From: UBA11612 sp964475755
Lineage (GTDB): Bacteria > Pseudomonadota > Alphaproteobacteria > Rhodospirillales > Rhodospirillaceae
DNA length: 64,000 bases
Assembly: GCA_964475755.1 (NCBI GenBank)
Contig: CAYYXR010000007.1
Coordinates: 13,782-77,781 of the forward strand
Reading direction: 5' to 3'
The notes below the pieces were generated by a model, which saw only the letters and a list, made by a program, of their open reading frames with translations, had not been told where the DNA came from and made no database searches. The position numbers and the translations under genes were made by a program. Below are positions 25,311-34,664 of the stretch, one piece after another; within the stretch, counting starts at the first letter, position 1, and every line of letters begins with the position of its first letter.

Positions 25311-25862
25311 TCACTCGGGAGATGCGTCTTCCGAAACGGACGCGTCGGCCCTGGTGGTATTCTGGGGTTCACTTAAAATTTCGATCCGGACCGCCATTGG
25401 TCCCTTTTTCCCGGGTCTAACGTGCATCCGGACGTGCTGTCCAGATTCTAAGCGGTCCAAATTCGAACGTTGCAATGCACCGATACCGATAAACACATCG
25501 TCACCGCCATCAGGCATGCCAAAACCGTAACCTTTATCAACCGAAAAGAACTTAATTTCACCGTCCAATACAGTTTCTTCGCCATTTTCCGCTTCAGGTA
25601 AGTCATCCTGAACAGTGGAATCATCAACGCGTTCGATAACTGAAACTTGAGGTCCCCGAGGTCCTGTCGCTAGGTCGCAGATGATTGTCGCGCCTTGACG
25701 CAACGTTCGAAGCCCAGCCCGTTGGACAACGGAAACATGCAAGAAGGCGTCCGGCGTGCCATCCGTCGGCGCGACAAAGCCGAAACCTTTAGCCGGATTA
25801 AACCATTTTACCTTAGCGGTTACGCCAGACTTGGCGTTCTCCCCCGGAGAAGACGACTGCAT
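25311..25862 (-). CDS. Double cold-shock-domain protein
   Basis: This 183-residue protein has two CSD folds. Domain 1 (about 12-75) has V-K-W-F-N-P-A-K-G-F-G-F-V and D-A-F-L-H-V-S. Domain 2 (about 100-160) has I-K-F-F-S-V-D-K-G-Y-G-F-G and D-V-F-I-G-I. These are the RNP1 and RNP2 strands of nucleic-acid-binding cold-shock proteins. The second RNP2 has G-I where family members usually have H-x. An acidic linker (P-E-A-E-N-G-E-E) joins them and the tail is polar. Two-CSD proteins are characteristic of alphaproteobacteria. The roughly 195-base upstream gap probably holds a long leader. Confidence 0.93.
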   Translation of the reverse strand: MQSSSPGENAKSGVTAKVKWFNPAKGFGFVAPTDGTPDAFLHVSVVQRAGLRTLRQGATIICDLATGPRGPQVSVIERVDDSTVQDDLPEAENGEETVLDGEIKFFSVDKGYGFGMPDGGDDVFIGIGALQRSNLDRLESGQHVRMHVRPGKKGPMAVRIEILSEPQNTTRADASVSEDASPE

Positions 25863-26057
25863 CGGTACCAGAAACCCGTAAACCCCACCCCTGAGCCCGA
25901 AAACATTACACTAATTTGGCCGGTCGCCAAACCAAGACTCGATCTAACTAGAGTTTGCTCGGGGACGCGCGTACGCAGGGCCACCATATATCGCAATGCA
26001 CACAAATTTGCTGCATTGAAGCATTAGGAAAATACGCAGGGAATCGAAGTCAGCAAA

Positions 26058-27551
26058 TTAGCTGCGCGTACGCCTGACAGCGTCTAGCCAGCGGTTGATC
26101 AAGTCGCTCCGCACATTGTTCGCCATCTCCGGAGTCGCGCGGAATTCAAGGCGCCATGCCGCTTCTATATCGCTTAAAGAGGAAAACAGGCCACTACCCA
26201 AACCTGCGAGGTAAGCGGCGCCCAATACAGTTGTTTCTATGTTTGCAGGGCGCTCAACGGGTATGCCGCACACATCTGCTATGAATTGCACTAGCCAATC
26301 ATTTTCAACCATACCTCCGTCCACTCGCAGCGCGGGCGGAGGCGTCACACCGTCCTGAATAAGCGCAGTTAGAAGGTCAAAGGTCTGGTACGCGACCGAC
26401 TCGAGGCCCGCCCGCACTACTTGAGCGATGCTCGAATCGCGCGTGAGGCCAAAAATCGCACCGCGTGCCATTGGATCCCAGTAGGGGGCGCCCAGGCCAG
26501 TAAAAGCAGGGACCAAAAACACTTTCCCCGCATCAGTTGTGCCGTCCAAGCTCTTGGCTAGAGTTTCTGAATCTGCCGCGCTCTGAATCATATTCACATT
26601 GTCACGCAGCCATTGAACGACTGTGCCAGCGTTGAAGATGCTTCCCTCAACGGCGAACGTTGTTTCACCCCCAAGTCTGTATGCAATTGTCGTAAGCAGC
26701 TTGTTTTTGGAGGTCACAGCTTTGTGGCCTGTATTAGCCAAGACAAAACACCCTGTGCCATAGGTGCTTTTAATCATGCCTGGTTCAAAGCAAGCTTGCC
26801 CGACTAGAGCACCTTGTTGATCGCCAACGGCGCCGCGAATTGGAATTTCTACGCCAAATATTTCCTTGGAGGTCGAACCGAAGTCGCCGGACGTGTCCAA
26901 CACATTCGGCAATAATTCTCTTGGCACTCGAAAGAGATCAAGAAGCTCTTCATCCCATATACAGTTATGAATATCAAATAGCATTGTACGCGATGCATTT
27001 GTCGCGTCTGTGGCGTGCACCTGTCCTTGCGTCAGCCGCCAAATCAAAAAGGAATCTATCGTGCCAAAAGCCAGATTGCCGCCCCTGGCTGCTGCATATG
27101 CACCTTCCACATTGTTCAATATCCATTCGAGCTTTGTCGCCGAGAAATACGAATCCAGCAGTAAGCCAGTCTTCAGTTGAATCTTATCTTCGTATCCATT
27201 CGCGCGAAGCTCAGCACACCTTTCCGCGCCCCGGCGGTCTTGCCAGACGATAGCGTTGGTTAGAGGCTTACCTGTATCTCGCTCCCAGATCAGGGCGGTT
27301 TCGCGCTGGTTTGTTATACCGACTGCGGCAATCCCCCGGGCCCCGCCCGATTTTTCAATGACATTTCGGCAGACTTCTACGACAGCGCTCCAAATTTCCT
27401 CAGGATGGTGTTCTACCCATCCGTCTTGCGGATAGATTTGTCGTAAAGGCTTTTGAGAAACTGAAAGCGGCGTACCGTGTGCATCGAATATGACGGCCCG
27501 CGTTGACGTCGTTCCTTGATCGATCGCTAGTATGCGCGGCGTCGCGGTCAT
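26058..27551 (-). CDS. glpK: Glycerol kinase
   Basis: This protein of about 497 residues belongs to the FGGY kinase family. It has the phosphate-1 motif I-D-Q-G-T-T-S-T-R-A-V, the G-A-V-G-D-Q-Q-G-A-L-V-G-Q segment with S-T-Y-G-T-G, and the adenosine motif R-V-D-G-G-M-V-E-N-D near residue 415. It phosphorylates glycerol to sn-glycerol 3-phosphate in the cytoplasm. GGGAGG precedes the ATG at 27551, which is preferred over an upstream in-frame codon at 27581. No glpF or glpD is adjacent. Confidence 0.95.
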   Translation of the reverse strand: MTATPRILAIDQGTTSTRAVIFDAHGTPLSVSQKPLRQIYPQDGWVEHHPEEIWSAVVEVCRNVIEKSGGARGIAAVGITNQRETALIWERDTGKPLTNAIVWQDRRGAERCAELRANGYEDKIQLKTGLLLDSYFSATKLEWILNNVEGAYAAARGGNLAFGTIDSFLIWRLTQGQVHATDATNASRTMLFDIHNCIWDEELLDLFRVPRELLPNVLDTSGDFGSTSKEIFGVEIPIRGAVGDQQGALVGQACFEPGMIKSTYGTGCFVLANTGHKAVTSKNKLLTTIAYRLGGETTFAVEGSIFNAGTVVQWLRDNVNMIQSAADSETLAKSLDGTTDAGKVFLVPAFTGLGAPYWDPMARGAIFGLTRDSSIAQVVRAGLESVAYQTFDLLTALIQDGVTPPPALRVDGGMVENDWLVQFIADVCGIPVERPANIETTVLGAAYLAGLGSGLFSSLSDIEAAWRLEFRATPEMANNVRSDLINRWLDAVRRTRS

Positions 27552-27629
27552 GAAAGCCGCCCTCCCTGGGCAGTTTGCCACTGCAGAGGGGCGATCCTAA
27601 ACCAAGATTGGGAATCGTCGGAGTCTGTA

Positions 27630-27857
27630 TCAGGCTACTTGATCAATTTCGCCTTCTTGACCAGCGGTGCCGTCAAGAAAGGATTGCCAATCGTAGCCCT
27701 CATCTTCGTCTGTGATGTTGAAGCTTTGTGCCCAGATTGGATCAGACACGCGTTTTTCGCTGGCTGTCTGAATTTGTTTTTCTGCCCGGCCAAGGTTTCG
27801 CTCGGTTATAATCGCCATGCGAGAAGCGCCGTGATCTTTGTAGACGATTAACGCCAT
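27630..27857 (-). CDS. 75-residue tail frame of the interrupted TPR protein
   Basis: An ATG abuts the TGA of the upstream frame (TGAATG), giving a 75-codon product. It begins M-A-L-I-V-Y-K-D-H-G-A-S-R-M-A-I-I-T-E-R-N-L and ends with an acidic tail (D-E-D-E-G-Y-D-W). The first 35 residues read as the missing half of the last TPR and are in the same frame, so this is better explained as the C-terminus of the broken gene than as an independent protein. Re-initiation at the abutting ATG could still make it. Confidence 0.35.
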   Translation of the reverse strand: MALIVYKDHGASRMAIITERNLGRAEKQIQTASEKRVSDPIWAQSFNITDEDEGYDWQSFLDGTAGQEGEIDQVA

Positions 27858-29603
27858 TCAAAACGCCTCGGAAGATTGGCGCATATACTCCCACTCACCG
27901 GTGTGTTTGGCGAGTAGGAACATCGCCGACCCCAGGGTGTTTTGAATGGACGCCCATTGCAAAGGTGCGGTATCGGGAGTGCGAACCTGCAACGAAGACA
28001 CGCAGCATCTTACCGCGTATTCAAGAATGGGAACGCTTCGAATGTTGTCCCCATATACCTGAAGTATTTGAGCTAACGTATTGGAGATTTCCGACCAACG
28101 GATAGGGTGTGAATACTTGTTAAATATCTGGCGCGAGGCCTGACAAGCGTGAATAGCTTCCCGTAGTGCGTTGTCATCGCCGATCGCCATATCGATTTTA
28201 TAAAGGACGCAGCCAAGCCTGTATTTCATTAGGCCCCAATCAGCAGTTTGCTTGCTGCGAGAAATGTGCATGAGCGCTCTGCGATAGGCGTCTGCGGCTT
28301 GTTCAAGGCAATCGCTGTCGTTGGATCTCTCGGCAATAATCTGAAGGGTTAGCCCCAATTGTTGGTAAAGCTGGCCAAGAAGCGGTCCTTGGTCATTTGT
28401 GGTGAGTTCAACGGCTGCCTTCCACGCTTCGACTGCCGTGTGGAACCAAGCGCGGTCACCTTCCAGCTGCGCGCATATGGCGCAGGCATTTCCATAGCTG
28501 AAAAGTATTGATGCGCGCTCAGCCGGCTCCATCGCCGTCGAGGGGTCAAGCCCCATCGTCTTTGCCGCCGCTGCGATGGAAGGCAGCGCGGACCGCAAGA
28601 TTCGACCCTGCGAAAAGCTACGCGGATCGATTGCAGACAGAATGACCGCGCGAACCAGAGGTGTCCAATCACTATAGAAATCCACAGGAACGGTTAGAAC
28701 ATTCAATGACGTAAAGCGGCCGGGCCTTTCACCCGGACTCAAGGCTGTGCCCGTAAAATGAATTTCCAGGTTTCTTCCGGTCGGATCTATTCCCCCCCAA
28801 ATCAGAAGGTCGGCGTTGTGCTCAACCATCCAACGCCGCCCCTCTCGCGTTGCTCGCTTGATCACATCATCGTTTAAATACCCGCCGGGCTCACCCAGAC
28901 CGGGAATGAATTGGGTCAGGTCTCTGTCAACTCCCACTACCCGCGTTCCGGGGATTCCATCCAGCGCCTGAAGGAGATGCTGGTGTTGCATGTCTTCATA
29001 GTCGTCTTGGAATTTTACAACCATGATCGAAAGATCACTCGGTGCCGGCGCTTTTGACTTTCTGCCGGGTCGCCGGGTTGGATCTTTGACGAACGTGTCG
29101 ATAACCTTCTCGAGTAAATTAGGCTTACGTTCGCCGATGAGGTTTGTAGGCAGCGGTCGTCCGACGCGAACAGGAGGCGGCGCTCCGAGCTCGCCGCTGG
29201 AGTCGTCCACAGGAACGGGCAATTTCGCTGCAGCGGCTTTGAACGCTTCTGCGCGGACGATGTCCTGACCGGCAGGCGAACGCATGCGTTTTGCCAGCTT
29301 GGTCATGACCTTTAGCGCCGTGTCGGGGTCTGCTTCGACTTGGCTCAGAAATTCGTCACGCGAGATGGCTTTAACTGCAACGGCGCCCCTCGCACGAGCC
29401 GTTGCCGTACGCGGAGAGCTGTCCAGAATGCCCATTTCCCCAAAGAGTTCACCGGCGCGATGGCGTGCCAAAACGACAGGCCCTTCAGGCCCATCTCTGA
29501 GCAGTTCGACTGAGCCCTCGAGGACTTAAAAAGCCCAGTCACTTTCATCTCCCTCGCGGTAGATGATTTCCCGATCTTTGAAGTTTCTTGTGACCGTTCG
29601 CAC
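27630..29603 (-). pseudogene. Cyclic-nucleotide-binding/TPR protein gene with two in-frame stops
   Basis: One frame runs from a GTG at 29603 (AGGGA seven bases upstream) to 27630, interrupted by TAA at 29526-29528 and TGA at 27858-27860. The N-terminal part is a cNMP-binding roll: E-I-I-Y-R-E-G-D-E-S-D-W-A-F, then TAA where the fold expects Tyr, then V-L-E-G-S-V-E-L-L and G-E-L-F-G-E-M-G. A central alpha/beta domain of unknown function (about 190-340) and TPR-like helices follow. The TGA falls inside a TPR helix; the frame continues M-A-L-I-V-Y-K-D-H-G-A-S-R-M-A. If translation restarts, it would be at the TTG at 29471. Decay, readthrough or sequence error are all possible. Confidence 0.75.
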
Positions 29604-29723
29604 GGAGATTCCCTGGGTACGTGAACGCTTCTGCGCGACGCTGAAGCAGTACTCTCGTGCGAGAACGGTTTAATAAAGGTTAAGGCTCAAAAGATATTTA
29701 AGGACCCAGCCCAGCATCTATTG

Positions 29724-29739
29724 TGACGTATATACGTCA
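29724..29739 (-). promoter_or_regulatory. 16-bp perfect palindrome upstream of the cNMP/TPR gene
   Basis: TGACGTATATACGTCA is fully self-complementary. It lies about 120 bases upstream of the GTG of the cNMP/TPR gene and just past the stop of the MarR gene. It matches the palindrome over the MarR start (TGATGCATATACATCA) at 13 of 16 positions, so both are probable operators of that MarR protein. Confidence 0.6.
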
Positions 29740-29740
29740 T

Positions 29741-30223
29741 TTATTCGGCGTTTGCGCTCCTGGAGAAGATCTCCAAAATTCTGTTGGCGGAATGGTTTCC
29801 GTAGTGCCGGACCATTTCGTTCTGCGCCATCACCCATAACGGCTTGGCGCTATGTAAGGCATTGATCCCCGCCGTAGATAAGCGCAAGATTTTGGCCCTT
29901 CGCCCTTTTCCAACCTCGGCTTGAACCAATCCGCGCTCTTCAAGAACCTTGAGGTTTCGGTTGAGAGCTGTTCGTTCCAATGCCATGTACTTTGCAATCT
30001 CAGGTGCGGGCACCGGCTCAAGCACCGAAATGGCTAATAACACGTTGAATTGACTGAAATTTAGCCCGGAAACCTTGAGAGCTTGATCATAGCGTCGCGT
30101 CATAAACCGAGAGGTTTTTCTGATGTGATGGCAAAGGCAGACCTCTAAGATCGAGGCCGAGTCCGCCTGATTTTCAGTCTGTGTCTCGCTATATGGCTGC
30201 TCCATATGATGCATATACATCAT
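29741..30223 (-). CDS. MarR-family transcriptional regulator
   Basis: This 160-residue winged-helix protein has the MarR DNA-binding region: L-N-F-S-Q-F-N-V-L-L-A-I, P-A-P-E-I-A-K-Y-M-A-L-E-R-T-A-L-N-R-N-L-K as helix-turn-helix, and wing G-R-R-A-K-I-L-R-L-S. The C-x-C-H-H-I-R-K-T start of the domain is seen in a group of MarR proteins. Several ATGs (30223, 30220, 30214, 30205) are possible. A palindrome overlaps them, which suggests autorepression. The ligand is unknown. Confidence 0.88.
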   Translation of the reverse strand: MMYMHHMEQPYSETQTENQADSASILEVCLCHHIRKTSRFMTRRYDQALKVSGLNFSQFNVLLAISVLEPVPAPEIAKYMALERTALNRNLKVLEERGLVQAEVGKGRRAKILRLSTAGINALHSAKPLWVMAQNEMVRHYGNHSANRILEIFSRSANAE

Positions 30224-30225
30224 AT
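30204..30225 (-). promoter_or_regulatory. Palindrome over the MarR start, probable autoregulatory operator
   Basis: ATATGATG (30204-30211) and CATCATAT (30218-30225) are perfect 8-base arms around CATATA. The core, TGATGCATATACATCA at 30207-30222, resembles the palindrome at 29724-29739. It covers the alternative start codons of the MarR gene, so bound repressor could block transcription start or early elongation. Confidence 0.55.
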
Positions 30226-30275
30226 TTGTAGAATTCTCTACATCTCCGATAGCTATTGCTCAGGCTAACTCAGGA

Positions 30276-30524
30276 TTATGGCTGCTCGTCGTGCTTGATC
30301 GCACCCTGATAAATTTTAGCCTGACGTTGGCCCATTGAGGCGGAAACGAAGCGGTTGCCGTTGGCGTCCGCTCCAAACTCAATCGCCAATTCGCCGCGCT
30401 CAGCTGCGTCAATGACCTCCGAATCGCTGATTTCGAGCGCTTTGGCTATGCTTCCGACGAGGTTGGAGATTTCATCGTACATCTCCCTTTGTCCGCCCGC
30501 TTCGTCCTTTAAGTTCTTAGCCAT
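30276..30524 (-). CDS. Small hypothetical protein
   Basis: This 82-residue hydrophilic protein begins M-A-K-N-L-K-D-E-A-G-G-Q-R-E-M-Y. A predicted helix follows (I-S-N-L-V-G-S-I-A-K-A-L-E-I-S-D), then S-E-V-I-D-A-A-E-R-G-E-L-A-I-E-F-G-A-D. I do not recognise a family. There is no signal peptide, Cys or membrane segment. It lies about 50 bases upstream of the MarR gene on the same strand. Confidence 0.6.
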   Translation of the reverse strand: MAKNLKDEAGGQREMYDEISNLVGSIAKALEISDSEVIDAAERGELAIEFGADANGNRFVSASMGQRQAKIYQGAIKHDEQP

Positions 30525-30634
30525 AGCCTTTCCCGTATGCCTATTTTCAATTCAACCGGGCCAAAGCGTACAAAGCGACAGCCCGGCAAAAATTCAAGTA
30601 GTGTACTCACTTGTTGCTTAAGATAGAGAGCGGC

Positions 30635-31159
30635 ATGACAATGCCGGAGCCGCTGCCATCTCATTTCGACAGCAATCGAAAAATGCAACATATGCTTCGA
30701 AAACTAATCTTTACAGTAACAATATTGTGCACTTCTACGCCTGTCACAGCCGCCGATATTGTCGAGACCATCACCGAGGCAGGCACCTTCAACACATTGC
30801 TTTTGGCTGCCACGAATGCAGCCCTCATGGATACGCTCAACAGCGAGGGTCCTTGGACATTGTTTGCGCCCACCGATGATGCATTTGCACAAATGCCCCG
30901 CGACGAACTGCGGGATCTTCTTAATCCAGCGAATACGGACCGGCTTGGTGAAATCGTCCGAAATCACATCATCGCCGGTGAGATCACGTCCCGAGACATA
31001 CTTGGAAAGAGACTGGAAGCCGTGACCGTCGATGGCGGCACATTACTTATAGACGCGACGCGGAACGCGATGATTGAAGATGCAAGAATTGTCAAAGCTG
31101 ACGTCATTGCCGACAATGGATTTATTCACGTTATTGACGCCGTCATGTTGCCCGATTGA
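30635..31159 (+). CDS. Exported fasciclin (FAS1) domain protein
   Basis: This is a single FAS1 domain of about 125 residues behind an export signal (M-L-R-K-L-I-F-T-V-T-I-L-C-T-S-T-P-V-T-A-A). Box H1 is G-P-W-T-L-F-A-P-T-D-D-A-F, followed by L-G-E-I-V-R-N-H-I-I-A-G and box H2-like G-F-I-H-V-I-D-A-V-M-L-P. FAS1 domains mediate adhesion at the cell surface. The start is ambiguous: ATG 30635, 30683 or 30692 all precede the signal peptide, and the last two fit a normal signal length best. It heads the plus-strand run that continues to the peptide transporter. Confidence 0.85.
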   Translation: MTMPEPLPSHFDSNRKMQHMLRKLIFTVTILCTSTPVTAADIVETITEAGTFNTLLLAATNAALMDTLNSEGPWTLFAPTDDAFAQMPRDELRDLLNPANTDRLGEIVRNHIIAGEITSRDILGKRLEAVTVDGGTLLIDATRNAMIEDARIVKADVIADNGFIHVIDAVMLPD

Positions 31160-31252
31160 TGCGGTATCTGTCGGAGTCTGACAAAATTCCAATAGAATTT
31201 GTTTCTCAGTACATTGTGGTCGGGGCCAGCCACCAGATGTCAGGGGCTTAAA

Positions 31253-32101
31253 ATGCAGCACATGAAATTTGTTAGCTATGAATATGCCCAAGGACCGAGT
31301 TTTGGCGCCGTCATTGACGATGAGATAGTCGATCTCTCCGACGCAGGACCATCACTACGCGCTGTGCTCGCGACAGGACCATTGGGAAACCTCCAGTCGG
31401 TTGCAGCCAAGCGAAAGGCAATCGCTCCTTTGAATAAAGTCGTTTTGCTGCAGGTTGTCCCCGATGCGGCCCGTGTTATCTGTGTCGGTAAGAATTATCG
31501 CGACCATGCAGCGGAAATGGGAGGGGAAGCCCCAGCCCAGACAAATTTATTCATGCGCACCCCTCAGTCTCTTGTCGGTCATCGCCAATCTATCGTATGT
31601 CCCGTTGCTTCAGAACAGTACGATTACGAAGGTGAATTAGCCGTTGTTATCGGTAAAGGCGGGAGACGTATTCCTACTGATAGAGCGATATCTCACATTG
31701 CGGGATACACATGCTTCTTGGATGGCAGCATCCGCGATTTTCAAAAACACTCGTTCACGGCTGGGAAAAACTTTGACTCTTCCGGTGCGTGCGGACCATG
31801 GCTTGTGCCTGCATCGGCGGTCGCCGATCCGCAAAACCTCGAGCTAACCACGCGCATAAATGGTGAGGTTGTTCAGCACGCCAACACTTCGGAGATGATT
31901 CATTCCATCACCGATATCATTTCATATATCTCTACATTTACACATCTCGAGCCGGGAGACGTAATTTCAACTGGCACCCCCGCTGGCGTCGGTGCGGCAC
32001 GCAAACCACCCAGGTGGTTGAAGCCTGGCGATCAGGTTGACGTAGAAATTCAGGATATTGGCGTGCTTTCCAATACCGTTAAATCTGAGTCATCGGTTTA
32101 G
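31253..32101 (+). CDS. Fumarylacetoacetate hydrolase family protein
   Basis: This 282-residue protein has I-C-V-G-K-N-Y-R-D-H-A-A-E-M near residue 77, the metal-binding Y-D-Y-E-G-E-L-A-V-V-I-G, the D-F-Q-K-H-S-F-T-A-G-K-N-F-D-S-S-G-A-C-G-P-W active-site run and G-D-V-I-S-T-G-T-P-A-G-V-G. FAH-family enzymes hydrolyse or decarboxylate acylpyruvates and oxo-diacids; the exact substrate is not readable. The start may also be 31262. It ends 19 bases before the peptide-binding protein gene and is likely in the same transcript. Confidence 0.9.
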   Translation: MQHMKFVSYEYAQGPSFGAVIDDEIVDLSDAGPSLRAVLATGPLGNLQSVAAKRKAIAPLNKVVLLQVVPDAARVICVGKNYRDHAAEMGGEAPAQTNLFMRTPQSLVGHRQSIVCPVASEQYDYEGELAVVIGKGGRRIPTDRAISHIAGYTCFLDGSIRDFQKHSFTAGKNFDSSGACGPWLVPASAVADPQNLELTTRINGEVVQHANTSEMIHSITDIISYISTFTHLEPGDVISTGTPAGVGAARKPPRWLKPGDQVDVEIQDIGVLSNTVKSESSV

Positions 32102-32120
32102 CGCGTTGTTGATCAAAGCG

Positions 32121-33707
32121 ATGCAATGCAACTGCAAAATGACGAGCTTCATTTTTTGCGCAGTCATAGCCGTATTCGCGGTCTCAAAAAACGTCTCTCA
32201 AGCACAAACGGACAATTCGAAGTCTCTGGTCGTTGTGATGCCCGAGATTCCGAGGGTAATCGATCCTCACTTAGCGAAAACAGGTACAGAAGTTGCCCTT
32301 TCAAGCGAAATTTATATGGGACTCGTTTCTCACGGCGCGGATGGGAAAATCGTTTCTGGACTCGCCGTGTCCTGGGAGGTGAGTCCGGACGGCTTGACGT
32401 ACACCTTTGATTTAGGACCAGATGCGCGATGGTCTGATGGTCGACGTGTAAGCACATCAGATATAGCTGAAGGCCTTAGACGCGCTCTGAATCCAGCTAC
32501 GTCAGCCCCCTATGCGGGTCACCTAAAAAGTATTGAGGGTGCGGCCGCTGTCCTTGCGGGACGGCTCCCACCTGAAAAGCTCGGCGTTTCCTCTCTTCCA
32601 TTTGGCCGTGTGGAAATTGCGCTGGAAAGACCGTCTTCCCGGTTTCTCGACGCTTTAAGCCTGCCCGTTGCGTTTCCCATACCGGAACACGCGATGGATG
32701 TGGAAGGCGGCTGGTCAAGTGCCGAGCACCTTATCTCGGCCGGTGCTTTTACGGCGGTACCAAGCGCCGAAAGTCTCTCCCTCGCTAAAAACATGGAATT
32801 CTTCAGCGCCAGAGATGTCGGGATAGATCGTATTGAATTTGTGCAAGCCGATACGCCGCTAGATGCCAGTGACCTTGTGAGTTCGGGGCAAGCACACATT
32901 GCACTGGGGTTTCCGCTTGAAATCGGCCGTAGCCTGAGCGCGGGCGCGTCGCGCATTGATGCAGGAACCGGCTTGTACTTCGTCGCCGTAAATGTATCTC
33001 GGCGCCCGTTAGATAGCCGCGAAGCACGTCACGCCTTAGCTATGACGATCGATCGAGATCGTTTGATTGACGAGTTGCAACTGATCGACATTGAAGCGGC
33101 CTTGAAGGTTGTGCCTCCATCCATTTTGGGGGAAGCAGTATCCCCGGTTGCGCCCTATGCCGCTCTGTTCCCGGAAATGCGTACGCCAATCGCCGAGGTC
33201 TTGCTGCAAGAGGCTAACGTCGGCCTCAATAACCCGCGTACACTGACCTTAGATCATTTAACGGAAGAATCTCACGCCCTTGTTGCAAGGCACCTCGCTG
33301 CCGCCTGGGCGCCCTTGGGCATTCTGTTGGACACTCGACCAAGATCTTCGGCAGAACTGGATCAGATCATGGCCTCAGGAGAATTTGATCTCGCCCTTGC
33401 GTTCTGGCCACACGAAGGCAATGAGCCCGTGGACTACCTGCAAAACATGGCCTCGAGCGCCGGTCCTCTCAATATCTCGCAATATAAGGAAGAGGATTTT
33501 GACAACAGCCTGCAACTTGCGGACGCTTCCCTTTTTACCGAGGGGCTATCAGCTTTGTATGGCGAAGCGGAGGGCATAATTATTCAAGATCAGCCCATAT
33601 TGCCTATTTTCTTTTATAAGCCACGCCATGCCGTTCATCCCAGCATTCAAGGATGGGTAAGCAATGCTCATGGCATTCACCCACTGCGATTTCTCACCAT
33701 TCAATAA
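32121..33707 (+). CDS. ABC peptide transporter, substrate-binding protein (SBP_bac_5)
   Basis: This is a protein of about 528 residues with a Sec signal (hydrophobic M-T-S-F-I-F-C-A-V-I-A-V-F-A-V, cleavage near S-Q-A). The family-5 solute-binding fold follows: I-D-P-H-L-A near residue 47, L-A-V-S-W-E-V-S-P-D-G-L-T-Y-T-F near residue 82 with W-S-D-G-R, and R-H-A-L-A-M-T-I-D-R-D near residue 310. It captures oligopeptides or related solutes in the periplasm for the permease pair encoded next. Confidence 0.92.
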   Translation: MQCNCKMTSFIFCAVIAVFAVSKNVSQAQTDNSKSLVVVMPEIPRVIDPHLAKTGTEVALSSEIYMGLVSHGADGKIVSGLAVSWEVSPDGLTYTFDLGPDARWSDGRRVSTSDIAEGLRRALNPATSAPYAGHLKSIEGAAAVLAGRLPPEKLGVSSLPFGRVEIALERPSSRFLDALSLPVAFPIPEHAMDVEGGWSSAEHLISAGAFTAVPSAESLSLAKNMEFFSARDVGIDRIEFVQADTPLDASDLVSSGQAHIALGFPLEIGRSLSAGASRIDAGTGLYFVAVNVSRRPLDSREARHALAMTIDRDRLIDELQLIDIEAALKVVPPSILGEAVSPVAPYAALFPEMRTPIAEVLLQEANVGLNNPRTLTLDHLTEESHALVARHLAAAWAPLGILLDTRPRSSAELDQIMASGEFDLALAFWPHEGNEPVDYLQNMASSAGPLNISQYKEEDFDNSLQLADASLFTEGLSALYGEAEGIIIQDQPILPIFFYKPRHAVHPSIQGWVSNAHGIHPLRFLTIQ

Positions 33708-33710
33708 AAC

Positions 33711-34664
33711 GTGAGCTCATTGATGTGGATTTACGCTTTGAAGAGACTGGCGATTGGTATTCCTACTCTGTGGATTATCATAACCGTCTGCTTCTTCATT
33801 ATGCGGCTAACGCCGGGCGGTCCGTTCGACTTCGATGCGCCGATTCCCGCCGAAGTCATGGAGAATTTAAGGGCGCGTTACCATTTAAATGATCCGCTGT
33901 GGCAGCAGTACACAACATATCTTTTGAATCTGCTTCGGGGCGATTTTGGTCCTTCTTTCAGATACTCGGATTTTACGGTCACCGAACTTGTCGGACAGGG
34001 ATTTACCGTCAGTGCACAAAACGGATTGAGTGCGCTGATTCTTGCGGTGGTTGTCGGTGTGCCGATGGGTGTATTCGCGGCTCTATCGCAAAACAGCGCG
34101 CGAGACTACGCGGTGTCGGCGGCGGCCATGACCGGTATCGTCATACCCAATTTCGTCATGGGCCACGTCCTGATCCTTATATTTGGCATTTGGCTCAAAG
34201 ATACGATTTTAGGCCTCCCAGCAGGTGGCTGGGGAGCTGGCGCATTGAGCAATAGAATATTGCCCGTCGTTGTCCTTGCCCTTCCATTTGTCGCCTACAT
34301 TGCGCGCATTGCACGAGGCAGCATGATCGAGGCTATGCGCACCAATTATGTGCGGACAGCGCGTGCAAAGGGTCTGCCATTTCGCCAAGTTGTTATGAGG
34401 CATGCGCTCAAGACAGCGATGATTCCAGTGATTACGTACCTTGGCCCCGCAACAGCGTTTGTTTTAACTGGATCAATGGTGGTGGAGACCATTTTTCAAA
34501 TTCCCGGCATCGGCCGGTATTTTGTGCAAGGCGCCCTCAATCGTGACTACACGTTGGTCATGGGCGTTACCATTCTCAGCGCCGGTCTCATCATAGCCAT
34601 GAACATTCTGGTGGATGTTCTCTACACCATCTTGGATCCCAAGATTCGCTATGACCAGCATTAA
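33711..34664 (+). CDS. ABC peptide transporter permease, OppB/DppB type
   Basis: This is a 317-residue (GTG start; 313 from ATG 33723) inner-membrane permease with six helices. It has the family signature T-P-G-G-P-F near residue 37 and the EAA-like cytoplasmic loop Y-V-R-T-A-R-A-K-G-L-P near residue 225. The C-terminal E-T-I-F-Q-I-P-G-I-G-R-Y is typical of OppB. It follows the binding protein by three bases and overlaps the second permease gene. Confidence 0.93.
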   Translation: MSSLMWIYALKRLAIGIPTLWIIITVCFFIMRLTPGGPFDFDAPIPAEVMENLRARYHLNDPLWQQYTTYLLNLLRGDFGPSFRYSDFTVTELVGQGFTVSAQNGLSALILAVVVGVPMGVFAALSQNSARDYAVSAAAMTGIVIPNFVMGHVLILIFGIWLKDTILGLPAGGWGAGALSNRILPVVVLALPFVAYIARIARGSMIEAMRTNYVRTARAKGLPFRQVVMRHALKTAMIPVITYLGPATAFVLTGSMVVETIFQIPGIGRYFVQGALNRDYTLVMGVTILSAGLIIAMNILVDVLYTILDPKIRYDQH

